From positions 434,001-498,000 of the forward strand of contig JBDOQK010000022.1 in NCBI GenBank assembly GCA_040437565.1: a stretch of DNA of 64,000 nucleotides. Reading direction: 5' to 3'. Positions within the stretch are counted from its first letter, which is position 1. The number at the start of each line of letters is the position of its first letter. Positions 23,429 through 33,811 of the stretch are shown in pieces. This stretch comes from Albugo candida (taxonomy: Eukaryota > Oomycota > Peronosporomycetes > Albuginales). The notes beneath the pieces are model-generated. The model searched no databases, was not told where the DNA came from, and saw only the letters and a program-made list of their open reading frames with translations. Both the position numbers and the translations under genes were made by a program.

Positions 23429-24972
23429 ATGCTCGTTTTATTTGAGACTGCAGCTGGCCATGCGCTGTTCAAAGTGCAGGATGAATCGAAGCTTGCAAAG
23501 GTCGAGACCATCACCAAGCATTTCGAGACAACTGACCAAGCAAATCAGCTGTAAGTCTACTCTGAACTTCTCGGACTCTACTCACTCCTTTGCATAGTAT
23601 AAAGCTTAAAGGATTTCATGCTTTTAAAGACACAACTCAAGCCGTCGCTGCAGTAGCTGACGTTGTGGATGGAAAAATTGGAAAAGGACTCCGAAAGTTT
23701 CTCAAAAAAAATATTTCCGACGGAATGAAAGAAAAACTCGCTGTTTCTGATAAAGCGTTAGGGTCCATCATCAAAGAAAAGCTCGGTATTCCGTGTGTGT
23801 ATGACGCGTGTGTGTTTGAATTAATGCGAGGAATTCGAACACATATGAATTCCCTAATCGCCGGTTTGGAAGACGACGATCTCAAAAGTATGACATTAGG
23901 ACTGTCACACAGTCTTTCCCGATACAAATTGAAATTTAGTGCCGATAAAGTCGATACAATGATTATTCAGGCAATTGGTCTGTTGGATGAACTCGATAAA
24001 GAAATCAATACGTATTCGATGCGAGTTCGTGAGTGGTTTGGATGGCATTTCCCGGAAATGGGGAAAATTATTACCGACAACTTGCAGTACGCCAAAACTG
24101 TACTGAAAATGGGAATTCGATCGGAAATCAAAAATTTAGATTTTTCAGATATTTTGTCGGAATCCGTGGAAGCGGCTCTTCGCGATGTGTGTGAAATCTC
24201 AATGGGAACTGATATTTCCGAAGAAGATGTTGTCAATATTCGTGCGTTATGCGATCAAGTTATTTCACTAACGGAATATCGAAGTCAGTTGTTTGATTAT
24301 TTGAAAAATCGGATGAATGCGATTGCACCCAATCTGACTGTTATGGTCGGAGAGTTGGTTGGCGCTCGTCTGATTTCACACGCTGGAAGTCTCATGAATT
24401 TGGCCAAACATCCCGCTTCAACGGTTCAGATTCTCGGTGCTGAAAAGGCTTTATTTCGAGCACTTAAAACCAAACATGACACACCAAAATACGGTCTTAT
24501 TTATCACGCATCTTTGATCGGTCAAACAGCACCAAAATTCAAAGGAAAAATCTCAAGAGTGTTAGCGGCAAAAACATCGCTTGCGATTCGTGTGGATGCA
24601 CTCGGAGAAGGTGTGGAGGCTTGCATTGGTTTTGATAATAGAGCCAAAGTAGAAGCCCGTATTCGGCAATTAGATAACGGAATATCGAATACACTCAGTG
24701 GTAAAGGAAAAACCAAGTCGGAGCAGAAAAAGTACCAGAAACCCGAGCATGTGGCGCAATATAACGCCGAAGCAGATATGCAATTGGATTCGAAGAAACG
24801 TAAAGTGGACGAGCTGACTCAAGTGGATGGTGTTTTGGATGGGGATAAGGGTGCGAAAAGCGATAAAAAAGCTAAAAAGAAGAAAGAGGCAACTGTAATG
24901 GAAACGAGTCAAAGCGAAGCGACGGACGAAAAGGATAAGAAGAAAAAGAAAAAAAAGAAGAAAAGTGCGTAG
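23429..24972 (+). CDS. NOP58: Nucleolar protein NOP58, box C/D snoRNP core
   Basis: Core protein of box C/D snoRNPs that guide 2'-O-methylation of rRNA, also required in the U3 snoRNP. Exon 1 23429-23550 (MLVLFETAAGHALFKV...), intron 23551-23597 (47 bp), exon 2 23598-24972; 498 residues, close to yeast Nop58 (511). Order: NOP5NT domain (about 1-65), coiled coil and NOSIC region (about 160-215), then the Nop domain with the diagnostic NLTVMVGELVGARLISHAGS and the HPASTVQILGAEKALFRALK segment (about 280-330). The KKE/D-rich tail (ending in a run of lysines) is typical of NOP58 and separates it from NOP56. Divergent from RPS19, so two ribosome-biogenesis genes face apart from one intergenic region of about 0.5 kb after removing gap repeats. 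Confidence 0.96.
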
Positions 24973-25799
24973 ACGTCGTCAATGCGATGGATACGTGTAG
25001 AAACTATACTTTTGACGCTTACGCATACACACTTTCTTTCTCTTTCATTATGAAATAAGATGTACTTTCAGAATGAGTTTTTTTTGTACAAAAAATTGGT
25101 CAACGGTGTGACAGAGCGTGTTGAAAGAGTACCTGTGCACGCGTGTTTCTTTTGAATGTGAAACGTATTGACTGTACAAATGATAGTGAAAGATTGAAGT
25201 ATTCAGACACATTGAAGACGACTGCTGGCGTTAAAGAGAATCCGATTGTGAGAGATCGACAGTACGATTGGTAAGAGGGCGTTGCAAGAGTCGTATGCGT
25301 GCATGAAAACTGTATCGGTACATCTCACTTTTCCAAATGACTGCAGAAGCTCGATTGTTGATAGCTTCTCAGACCGCATGGATACTGCACAGTGCAAAGA
25401 TTGCCGATATAAATACGCATGTCTCTTCTCCGATCTTTCCTCCAACGACTTCAACTCTCATAGTCTGACTGATGGATCACATATAAGACCATACAGATGC
25501 GTCACCCGCACGCGACAGAGTCATCACACGCCATGTAAGTGAATATAACCACTCGTCGGCTTGCAGGCTCAAGGCTGCGTTTCCTGTCACTTGAATTACT
25601 TAAGACTTTTCCCCCTAATGACTTTGATTGTGTTCTTTTGATTGTCACAAATGGAACACACTTTGGGAATTGCATGCTGTAGTCATTTCGTCCACAGATA
25701 TTTCACACAATAGAAAAAAAAAGTTTTCCATTATATCGAATAGAGAGTGATAATATAACGTTTGCTGAGAAAAACAAAAAATGCATTTTGCATCATCCA
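24973..25799. other. Intergenic stretch between NOP58 and SmD1
   Basis: The two genes converge here. Two open frames (about 25203-25542, one per strand) lack ATG starts and known motifs. A poly-T/A run near 25078 and an A-run near 25713 are the only other landmarks. I see no supportable gene. Confidence 0.45.
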
Positions 25800-26250
25800 T
25801 CACGTCCGACCACGTCCTCGTCCACGACCGCGTCCTCTGCCCCTTCCTCTACCACTTGCTGACGGTATTCCTGCTTTTACTTTTTCTCGAGGCGTATCGT
25901 CAATCAGTAATACATCCAAATTGAGGGAATCGGGTAATATATAATATCGAATATTGTTTCCGCGTATACTGAGCGTGTCCAAAGTTTGTGGATTCTTTCC
26001 TTTTGCAGTCATTTTGACTGCTTTCAAGTGCGTATTCATACTGATATCCACTCCTGTGAGAAACAATGGATGAGATACGATTTATGAAAAGTTAATATAA
26101 CAAACCTGTGATTGTGCCGTGAACGATGGTCCCGTTTTTGAGCTCAATTGTGACCGTTTCGTTTGATAGCTTCATAAGAAATCTGCATACATTTCATAAC
26201 GTCTTTTGATGCGAATACAGCGCGTTTCCGTCATACCTGACGAGCTTCAT
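25800..26250 (-). CDS. SNRPD1: Small nuclear ribonucleoprotein Sm D1
   Basis: Subunit of the heptameric Sm ring around spliceosomal snRNAs. Three exons: a 14-nt first exon (MKLVR, start 26250), a second reading [18 protein letters not shown] then IVHGTITG, and a third reading [38 protein letters not shown] and a glycine-arginine repeat tail (GRGRGRG..., ending T). The introns have clean GT-AG ends. Sm1 and Sm2 motifs (the latter with IRGNNIRY) and the GR tail, which is dimethylated in animals, identify D1 rather than D3. About 110 residues, the usual length. Divergent from ARFRP1 with about 490 bp between starts (including a gap artefact). Confidence 0.93.
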
Positions 26251-26313
26251 GTTCGCGATTGCTTCTGTGGTGGGAGTTTTGAATTCAAATGGAGAGTACA
26301 GAGAGCCTTTGTA

Positions 26314-26413
26314 NNNNNNNNNNNNNNNNNNNNNNNNNNNNNNNNNNNNNNNNNNNNNNNNNNNNNNNNNNNNNNNNNNNNNNNNNNNNNNNNNNNNNNN
26401 NNNNNNNNNNNNN
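26314..26413. other. Assembly gap (100 N) with short duplicated flank
   Basis: The 23 bp at 26291-26313 recur at 26414-26436. The gap lies at the left edge of the first tandem unit. Confidence 0.9.
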
Positions 26414-26739
26414 GGAGAGTACAGAGAGCCTTTGTAAGATGATAGTCAGAAACAATCATGCATCTGTATTAATTGATACGCCTGTAAAAGGCGATACTTG
26501 TGATGCAGAATGGAAATGATACTATTTGTGTTCAACGTGATATCCGATCGTAGGCTTCCACAACTAGAGGATTATTAATTCTTTTATATAGGGGACGCAA
26601 AACATTTGATTTTGAAGCTGGAGATCTGTAGCAGAAAACGGAATGCATATGTATCGGATAATGCACCTCTTTAATTCAATATCTATGATCTTATACATGC
26701 CTGAAACAGTGTAGTCCACCAAAAATACCATCAGCTTTC

Positions 26740-27428
26740 ATGTTTTCGCTCTTATTGGGTCTCTGGAATCATTTATTTACCAAAGCAGAAGTGCACATTT
26801 TAATCGCAGGTTTAGACGATGCTGGCAAAACTGTACGTACTATCTCAGCTGTTTGCTTCCCTCACACTCAGCCTGTTTGGAACAGACGCTATTGGAGCAA
26901 TTAAAAAGCATTTACGGTCATAAGCCCTGCATTCCACTACATAAAATCCCTCCGACCGTCGGACTCAACAGTAAACAGATTGAATTACACACAAACTCAT
27001 ACCACATTACTATTTCATTTCTAGTCGCTCGTGTAGAACTCGAGCGCACCCAAATTCTCTTTTGGGATTTGGGTGGCCAAGAGCGACTTCGTACTATTTG
27101 GTCCAAGTACTACGGTGACAGTCATGGTATCATATTCGTCATAGACGCTGTCACTGAGCATCGTTTCGACGAAGCCAAACGCACACTTTCGAACATGCTT
27201 ACCAATGAGGAACTCATTCGTGTGCCTGTGATCGTTTTAGCCAACAAAAATGATTGTAAAGACGCACATCCCATCAGTGCGATGGAGGAGCTCTTTCAAA
27301 TACAAAAGCTTACTTCAGCACCAGCAAAACTTGCGTCTGTGTCGGCAATCACAAAAGACGGAATTCAGGCGGCAATCCAATGGATTTTGTATCACGTGAG
27401 GAAAACCGAGCGTTTCCTAACGCAATGA
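26740..27428 (+). CDS. ARFRP1: Arf-like GTPase, ARFRP1 / yeast Arl3 type
   Basis: Golgi-associated small GTPase that acts upstream of Arl1 in recruiting golgins. Exons 26740-26832, 26886-26970, 27025-27428; introns of 53 and 54 bp; 193 residues (family about 200). P-loop GLDDAGKTT at about 24-32, switch I PPTVGLN, switch II WDLGGQE, NKND for guanine specificity and SAIT near the end. MFSLLLGLWNHLF replaces the Gly2 myristoylation site of true Arfs, as in ARFRP1/Arl3, which are N-acetylated instead. All G motifs are whole, unlike the two downstream relics at 41376 and 53074. The gap at 27448 repeats the last 171 coding bases and 19 bases of 3' flank (27548-27737), not a second gene. Confidence 0.92.
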
Positions 27429-27447
27429 ATCGATTTTCCCCAAATTT

Positions 27448-27547
27448 NNNNNNNNNNNNNNNNNNNNNNNNNNNNNNNNNNNNNNNNNNNNNNNNNNNNN
27501 NNNNNNNNNNNNNNNNNNNNNNNNNNNNNNNNNNNNNNNNNNNNNNN
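27448..27547. other. Assembly gap (100 N) with duplicated flanks
   Basis: 27258-27447 recurs as 27548-27737, repeating the end of ARFRP1. Confidence 0.95.
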
Positions 27548-27737
27548 AAAGACGCACATCCCATCAGTGCGATGGAGGAGCTCTTTCAAATACAAAAGCT
27601 TACTTCAGCACCAGCAAAACTTGCGTCTGTGTCGGCAATCACAAAAGACGGAATTCAGGCGGCAATCCAATGGATTTTGTATCACGTGAGGAAAACCGAG
27701 CGTTTCCTAACGCAATGAATCGATTTTCCCCAAATTT

Positions 27738-29753
27738 CATTTTATTTTCCAAATTTCATGGAAAAAGACACCGTATTGCCGCTATTCAATTGCTGCCTTT
27801 CCAACATTTGCGTTATATCGGTCGTAATTTCAACTGAATACTTCGCTTGTTTCCGATTCCAAATATTAAATGTTACCTTATTCAAAAATGCTTTCCTTTC
27901 AGAGGTTTCCTTACGATCATACATGAAATATTTTCGCTTTGCATTGCCTGAGGTCTCTGTTCTCTTTTACCGATTTGACTCGCAATAAAGCAACGTCTTG
28001 TACTGCCGCCGTTGAACATTTGAATCAGAATTCAGTACTCCGGAATCAATATTTTGAATAGCATTACAGCTGGTTCCATCTACAAATATTGAGCGTTGGC
28101 AATTTTCAATTTGATTACTCTTGTTCAATTAGCGTAGTCACAAAAGTTTGAAGTACGTCTTAAGTAATGCCTGTTGACGACATACACTGATGTGATTCTA
28201 CGTCGCGGCCTCTATAGATCATATGATGAGTACCAGAGGAATGCACCGCTGAGGTATAAATACAAAGCGTCGTGAACGAGAAGAATTGCATCAGGTCAGC
28301 ATTTGCTACTTTTCACCGTATTGTTCTATTCTATCTCTGCAANNNNNNNNNNNNNNNNNNNNNNNNNNNNNNNNNNNNNNNNNNNNNNNNNNNNNNNNNN
28401 NNNNNNNNNNNNNNNNNNNNNNNNNNNNNNNNNNNNNNNNNNGCCTCTATAGATCATATGATGAGTACCAGAGGAATGCACCGCTGAGGTATAAATACAA
28501 AGCGTCGTGAACGAGAAGAATTGCATCAGGTCAGCATTTGCTACTTTTCACCGTATTGTTCTATTCTATCTCTGCAACTGTGAGGGGCCAGCATTCAGAC
28601 TCGACCGGATGCGAGGAGAATAATATTTAGAAAGAAGATTGCAATATTTCATTTGTATGAGCGCTATACAATGATCAATCACCAGAAAGCGGAAGCTAGC
28701 AAACACTATAAAGTCCTTTATACACTTACTTGACCGTGTGGTATCTGCACTAAACGCAAGAGCAACTCACTCTGGGTCGTATTTACTTAATCCGAAGAGA
28801 TCGATTTTGATCTTGACGTTTTCCAGGAAAATGGAAAGTATATTTCGATCATGTACGAAACACGTGGTAGTTTTCAGCAAGCTGTGCTGTCGGAGTCGAT
28901 GACTTTTATTGTTCATTGAATTACAGGTACTCACGAAAAGAGCGTGTTCTTTCTCGAGTGGTAGCAATTGAGGTGGCAACAAGCTAGCTATTCCTTTCTT
29001 CGCCTTATGCAACTCATGTTCAAATGATAGCAGAGAAAGCGAATGTGCTTCTTAATATCACATGAGGACGTGTCAAGCAAGATCGAAACGACTACCTGTG
29101 AATGGATTACGGCGGAAGATTTTCATATGGAATGGACCACTGCCACTCTACTTTCGCTAAATTCCATGCTTATTCATGCTTCCAGTTCTCGCATTCAAGT
29201 TTCAGTTAAATTCTCTTGTGTCATTTGAATCTTTGACATGACCTGAGCGAGCATGACTCTATATGTCTATTACGATTCCTGCAGGCGCATAAGTTCGTAT
29301 TTCACAGCTTTGAAGCAAACCTGTTTGCGATAAAGATCAAAGCGTTGGCTCCAACCCTCGTGGTAAGTTCACATCATGTAAAGAGCTAACAAACGATTGG
29401 GAAATGTATCCTGAAATTGATGACACATTACAATAGCATGTCACAAGAATGTTTGTACGCTGATGTATATACGAGTATGAGAGGCTCTAGTGCTTCACAG
29501 AAATGGAGAAAGTCACTGGAAGAAGTGGGAATACTGTAATTTCAGGGAATATGCAAGATACAAATGTTCAACTTCGTCATAGGAGCAAACCACACAGAAA
29601 GGATGTTTTTGGTCAAGTCGATGAAGACTGGAGTAAAATCACACTGCAAAAACCGCCACAGGACCGGGCAAGGAAGGGAATGCATAACAATGATAATGAG
29701 ACAACGCGTAGTCAAAAAGGCTCTCGTTTATTGCCATATGATCAATTATCGTA
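27738..29753. other. Unit interior between ARFRP1 and the cysteine-rich gene, copy 1
   Basis: A segment after ARFRP1 (to about 28020) is conserved in copies 2 and 3 and carries an AATAAA-like string (27986), so it may be a 3' region or an eroded gene. A TATA-like box (GGTATAAATAC, 28253) is repeated by the gap artefact at 28490. 29040-29230 is also shared with copies 2 and 3 (about 42200 and 55390). The long open frames here lack ATG starts or known motifs. Confidence 0.35.
28343..28442. other. Assembly gap (100 N) with duplicated flanks
   Basis: 28208-28342 recurs as 28443-28577. Confidence 0.95.
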
Positions 29754-31533
29754 TCATTTACCTTTTATAACACACCACTTCCCAGAAAAGGGAGTCCAAT
29801 CGAGTACTTCTTCACAAAGGTCCAGATCACTTTCCTTTCTTCCAAGGTGTAGTAGCATGTTATCATGGGAGATGGGATGAAGTGAACGGATATCGTGGTT
29901 GAACGTTTTCTTAGTTATCTTCACACATTGAACGTACGGCGATTTTGATTGTGTGTCATCCTCCAACATCCAGATATATTGCGGCTCGGTCGATACGAAA
30001 AAGACACTGTGCGCCCGAGAAAACAAGAGCAAGCATTTCGGATCCTTGTATTTGGCCAACACAAATGTGACCATTGCATCAGCATTGCTATTACGCGTTT
30101 GAGAATTCGACTTACGATTTGCGACGACATTGTCCAACCAGATTCGGTGCTTCTTATCCTCAGAGTAATCCGGCAAGTCATATTCGGGGCCCATATCACT
30201 TGATTTCTTTAAACGTTGCATGCATATAGCATCGGGAATAATTTCAAGCCTTTTGCAGGCATCTTCTGTATTAATGCAATTTGCAACTATACTTTCTCGA
30301 TCGACTTGAATTGTACCCATGATAGCTCTCTTGGATACAATTACTGCGTTTTTGATCTTAGGCTTTATACATTGCTGGCATGATTGAACTTTATAAGAGT
30401 AGGCCAAAAAACATTTGCTGGCATCAGTTGGGCGATCATACGTACCCGGCAAACCCGGCAATATTAGTTTGACGTAAGGTTGCAAATTGAAGCGCAATTG
30501 GTAGCTTGGTAAACACTCTTCCGTAGTAAGCTTTTGAAGAAAGTAAGGGGCTGTTCCATCGGTTTCATACTCAGTTATATCCTTGTTTGTCAAAATCAAT
30601 AGTAAGCCATAGTCGGTCGGCACTTGTCCAAGCTCCAACCAGTGCACGTAAGTAGGTGCGTGATGAAACGATTTTTTGAGATGCTCAAGCATGTTCTTCA
30701 AATGATTCGGATATCAAGTGCCGTATTGGGTGTTATCTTCACACAACTCAAAAACGTTTTCGATTCGTTTGGTCTACTAGGATGTAAGCCACCAGGCTTC
30801 ATCGACTTCTGAGACTTCAAAGCTTGCATGTCGTTGTAAAAATGTTCACATGTACCATCCGGATACTTGCCCGTCTTAGAAAACCTGAAATGCGAAACAT
30901 GCCGCAAGTCTTGGTGATAGTGTCCCTTTTGTCCCGTGATTTCATTACATAAAGGGTATGCAGGCGATCCCCTACTCCAAGAGAAAATTCTCCGAGCCCA
31001 TTGGAATCAGAATATTGTCCCAGACAATTTCTGCATTTATCAGTAGGGTCTACATATAATAGAATGAGACATATCAGATTTTTTTCTTCCTCGTTGCCTC
31101 TTTTTTCCGGTAACGATATTGGTCTCACTTCTGATGGATCAGTCTCGCTCGGTTCGTTCAAAACTTGTTCAGACAAATTGTCCTCAGTTAAATTAAAGTT
31201 TGCACGCGAGCAATAATCTTGTACATTTTGAAATTTTCAAACGCGGAAGCAGTGACTAGCACCTGGACCTCACGGGAACTATCCGATGTGATAGATACTC
31301 TATATACTCCTGCTACATCGAGGAGACAGCGCTGAAAACTTTTGTAAACAGCCACAATCCCCGGTGGAGAACGTTCCTTTGAAGTGACAATGTATCTTCT
31401 TACCATGAGTTTTTGACAGCTTCCATCCAAAAGTCTGGCAAGTATGCACCCGAGAATGCTCAATGGTCGCTGGGCACGCATTAGACAATTCGAAAATGTG
31501 CAAATTAGCTTTATTCAAAGACGAGTCATCCAT
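29754..31533 (-). pseudogene. Cysteine-rich CxxC family gene, tandem copy 1 (probably broken)
   Basis: Coding similarity spans about 590 codons in three successive open stretches. Either short introns or lesions separate them; the longest piece (29754-30701) is 315 codons. Family landmarks: an N-terminal NACPATIEHSRVHTCQ, AGVYRVSI, CRNCLGQYSDS with LGEFSLGVGDRL, CFLAYSYKVQSCQQC, MGTIQV, and near the end AHSVFFVSTEPQYIWMLEDD. The paired CxxC spacing, often followed by Leu, recalls the CCG protein at 6095, but the exact CX2CX5G is not kept. I cannot see a signal peptide with confidence. It runs antisense to ARFRP1 in every tandem unit. Function unknown; an effector-family relic is the best inference. 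Confidence 0.6.
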
Positions 31534-31976
31534 TCATTTTCATGCAACGTTCCAGCTATCGCGGTCCTACTATGTGGTCGTTCTTTTCCCGAAAAGAATG
31601 GTACTTTTTGAGTGGCTGTTTAGTATTGACCAATAAATCGCGTTGTCGAAAGCGTTAGGGATTCTATTTATTGTACAGAATTCTAACGAGTACATGTTCG
31701 ATAATCGATAGGGTCTGCGCAGCTGCTATTCTCAACGCGCTTCTCTTTTTTTATTATGATTGGTCGGAGCAAAATTGTCATGTTGCAGACATCGCCCCTA
31801 ATGTTGCACACTTTCAAATGATTACGCTTTTTGCATTGCGAATAATTTCAAAAGCATTACGCGACGTTCTTATTATGCGTGCGTGCAATACGGAAGCGGT
31901 ACCCAACAAATAGTTTGCTCTCAAAATCTTAAGCGCTAAAGCATATCATATCAATTTCACAAGTGCCTCAGTAATT

Positions 31977-32279
31977 ATGTCGAGCTTCATCCACGGGATT
32001 GTCTACTTTCTACTTTGCGTGTCCAATTTACTTCCTCTATCTGCATCAATGATGTCACAAAGCTTCTACCGGGTCGATACGTACGACAACATACTCTTTG
32101 TAGCAATTAATAGATTTACAGTCGATATAAATGGGCTCTCAACACTCCTTCTCACTCGAGTCTATTTCATTCTGCGCATTTTGCATCCGACTACACCGCA
32201 GCTCAGCCTCGGATTCGCCATATTATGTCCAATCCAAAGACAGCTAAATCAATGTAAAACCAATTATATTTTTTCATAG
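31977..32279 (+). CDS. Small secreted-protein candidate (100 aa)
   Basis: ATG at 31977 begins a hydrophobic leader (IVYFLLCVSNLLPLSAS) that looks like a signal peptide of about 24 residues, followed by MMSQSFYRVDTYD and an unremarkable remainder to TAG at 32279. A diverged relative in copy 2 (about 45090-45230) keeps the string TSQSFYRV, so the segment was once shared, but that copy has lost its leader frame. No known domain. It may be a real small secreted protein or a piece of the plus-strand family seen nearby. Confidence 0.35.
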   Translation: MSSFIHGIVYFLLCVSNLLPLSASMMSQSFYRVDTYDNILFVAINRFTVDINGLSTLLLTRVYFILRILHPTTPQLSLGFAILCPIQRQLNQCKTNYIFS

Positions 32280-33549
32280 GAAGAACGTGTCATTGCCGAG
32301 AAGCATTGGACTTTGACGCGTGCGCGAAGATAGAAGCACGCGAATTTGTGTAACTGGAGCTGAATATGGATTCAGTAGATGTTCATAATCTTAGGCTAGA
32401 TTTCTGGTGGTGGTGATACCATACTTTATGATGCGACAATCAAGTTGCGTCCCACAAAAGAGCCGATATTGTAAGTTTGATGAGACTTGGCCTAGCTTGG
32501 CCCATTCTTACTGACGATTAATGAAGCCCATTTTTCTCAGTCGTTGCGAACTTGATCCACAAATTCCTTGAAGTGACACTTCACGGTGACATTTAGCTCA
32601 TATACAAGCATAAGTCATGGTTTCATTCCGATAGTATACGACTACATTGTATTTGCTCTGGTTTTTGTCCCAAAAAATTGTCCCAAGTCAATGATTTGGC
32701 TTGATAAGAAGAGATGAGAACATTTACTGAATAATCGTTTGTTATTTTGAAATGTTGGCTGAAACGCACAATGATCCTGTACGGGTAGTTTCTGATGATT
32801 AACGATCATCATAAAATGGAGAACTTCAAAAGCCTTCGGTCTATCACTTCAGATATCTAAGGAAAATGTTTGACTTGACAAGAGAATACATGAATTATAC
32901 AATGCATATGCTTTGCGATCCTGCCTAGCTTTTAGCAACCGAATCAATTGCCATAGTAGAAGAGAGAGTACTGACTACAACATTTAATCGGAAGGCTGTA
33001 CGACAACTCTATCCAATGGTGGAATTATCTATCACTTCATACGTTGTCTGCATTAATAAATATCCTATGCAGGATTTTATAGTGGCAATACTCGATGCGT
33101 CTTTCCTGATCAGATAGTCACTGGAGACCAGATAAAGGAGTTGCTATACGACAATGCCATCTTCTCCATGCGTCGATTAGTACCAGAGAATCAACACATA
33201 CGTATTGAGTACTGTTTGACATCCACGATCAGGATGAGCATTCTTGAAATGATGATGTAAAACATCGATGTTTTTGACACCAAATAGTCCCTGATTCATG
33301 TCTATATTCCGTCGCTTCATGTCTGACACATCACATCATCCACATCCATCCCAACAAGATACAGAGGTTTTATCTACTTTTATCGTAAGTGTTATGCACA
33401 TCCCTCGATAAAGAATTGCATCATCTTCGCGTCTTTTTAGACGTCCTCTTAAAACTTTGACATTTCGCTAGATTTCAGAGAAGCCAGTCCGAGTTCAGGG
33501 TATGCAAACGCTCTCGCTCAGTCGTGTCACCCCCGAAATTTGAGTACGG
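32280..33549 (+). pseudogene. Degenerate plus-strand family, copy 1a
   Basis: Eroded sequence with no long frame. It aligns with about 38950-39900 (same unit), 45660-46200 and 50400-51500 (copy 2). A shared landmark is a GGCTGAAACGCACAATG-like string at about 32758, 39724, 46149 and 51119. The parent gene is not recognised. The right end is the copia insertion site. Confidence 0.4.
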
Positions 33550-33554
33550 CATTA

Positions 33555-33811
33555 TTTTAAAGAAGGGTGTGTTTTTGTCAAGTTACGCTATCGCACGATG
33601 CATGCTGGTAACGGGACAGGATTACCGACGCGCGGCCAGGCGATTTGTAATGTACGACTATACGATTAGTTATGTGTGGTATGGAAAACGGACAAGGTAT
33701 AGTCGAAGAAAGCAGTAGGCTTAGAGTAGCAAGAGAGTTTGCAAACTAAGGACCTAGATATATTTTCAGTATTCAATTTGCCCCCTGCTGAGCACTACGC
33801 ATCTTCTAACA
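33555..33811 (+). repeat. 5' LTR of the full-length copia fossil
   Basis: 257 bp, ending ...CTTCTAACA. It matches the 3' LTR along its length, with one internal indel. Confidence 0.9.

Noticed and set aside
25203-25542. Opposed frames of 83 and 86 codons between NOP58 and SmD1
   Set aside because: Neither has an ATG start, motif or splice support.
25800-25860. Regular short repeat that could pass for a CRISPR-like or satellite array
   Set aside because: It encodes the Gly-Arg tail of SmD1.
27548-27718. A truncated extra ARFRP1 gene immediately downstream
   Set aside because: Gap-flank repeat of 27258-27428, not a separate gene; the real relics are at 41376 and 53074.
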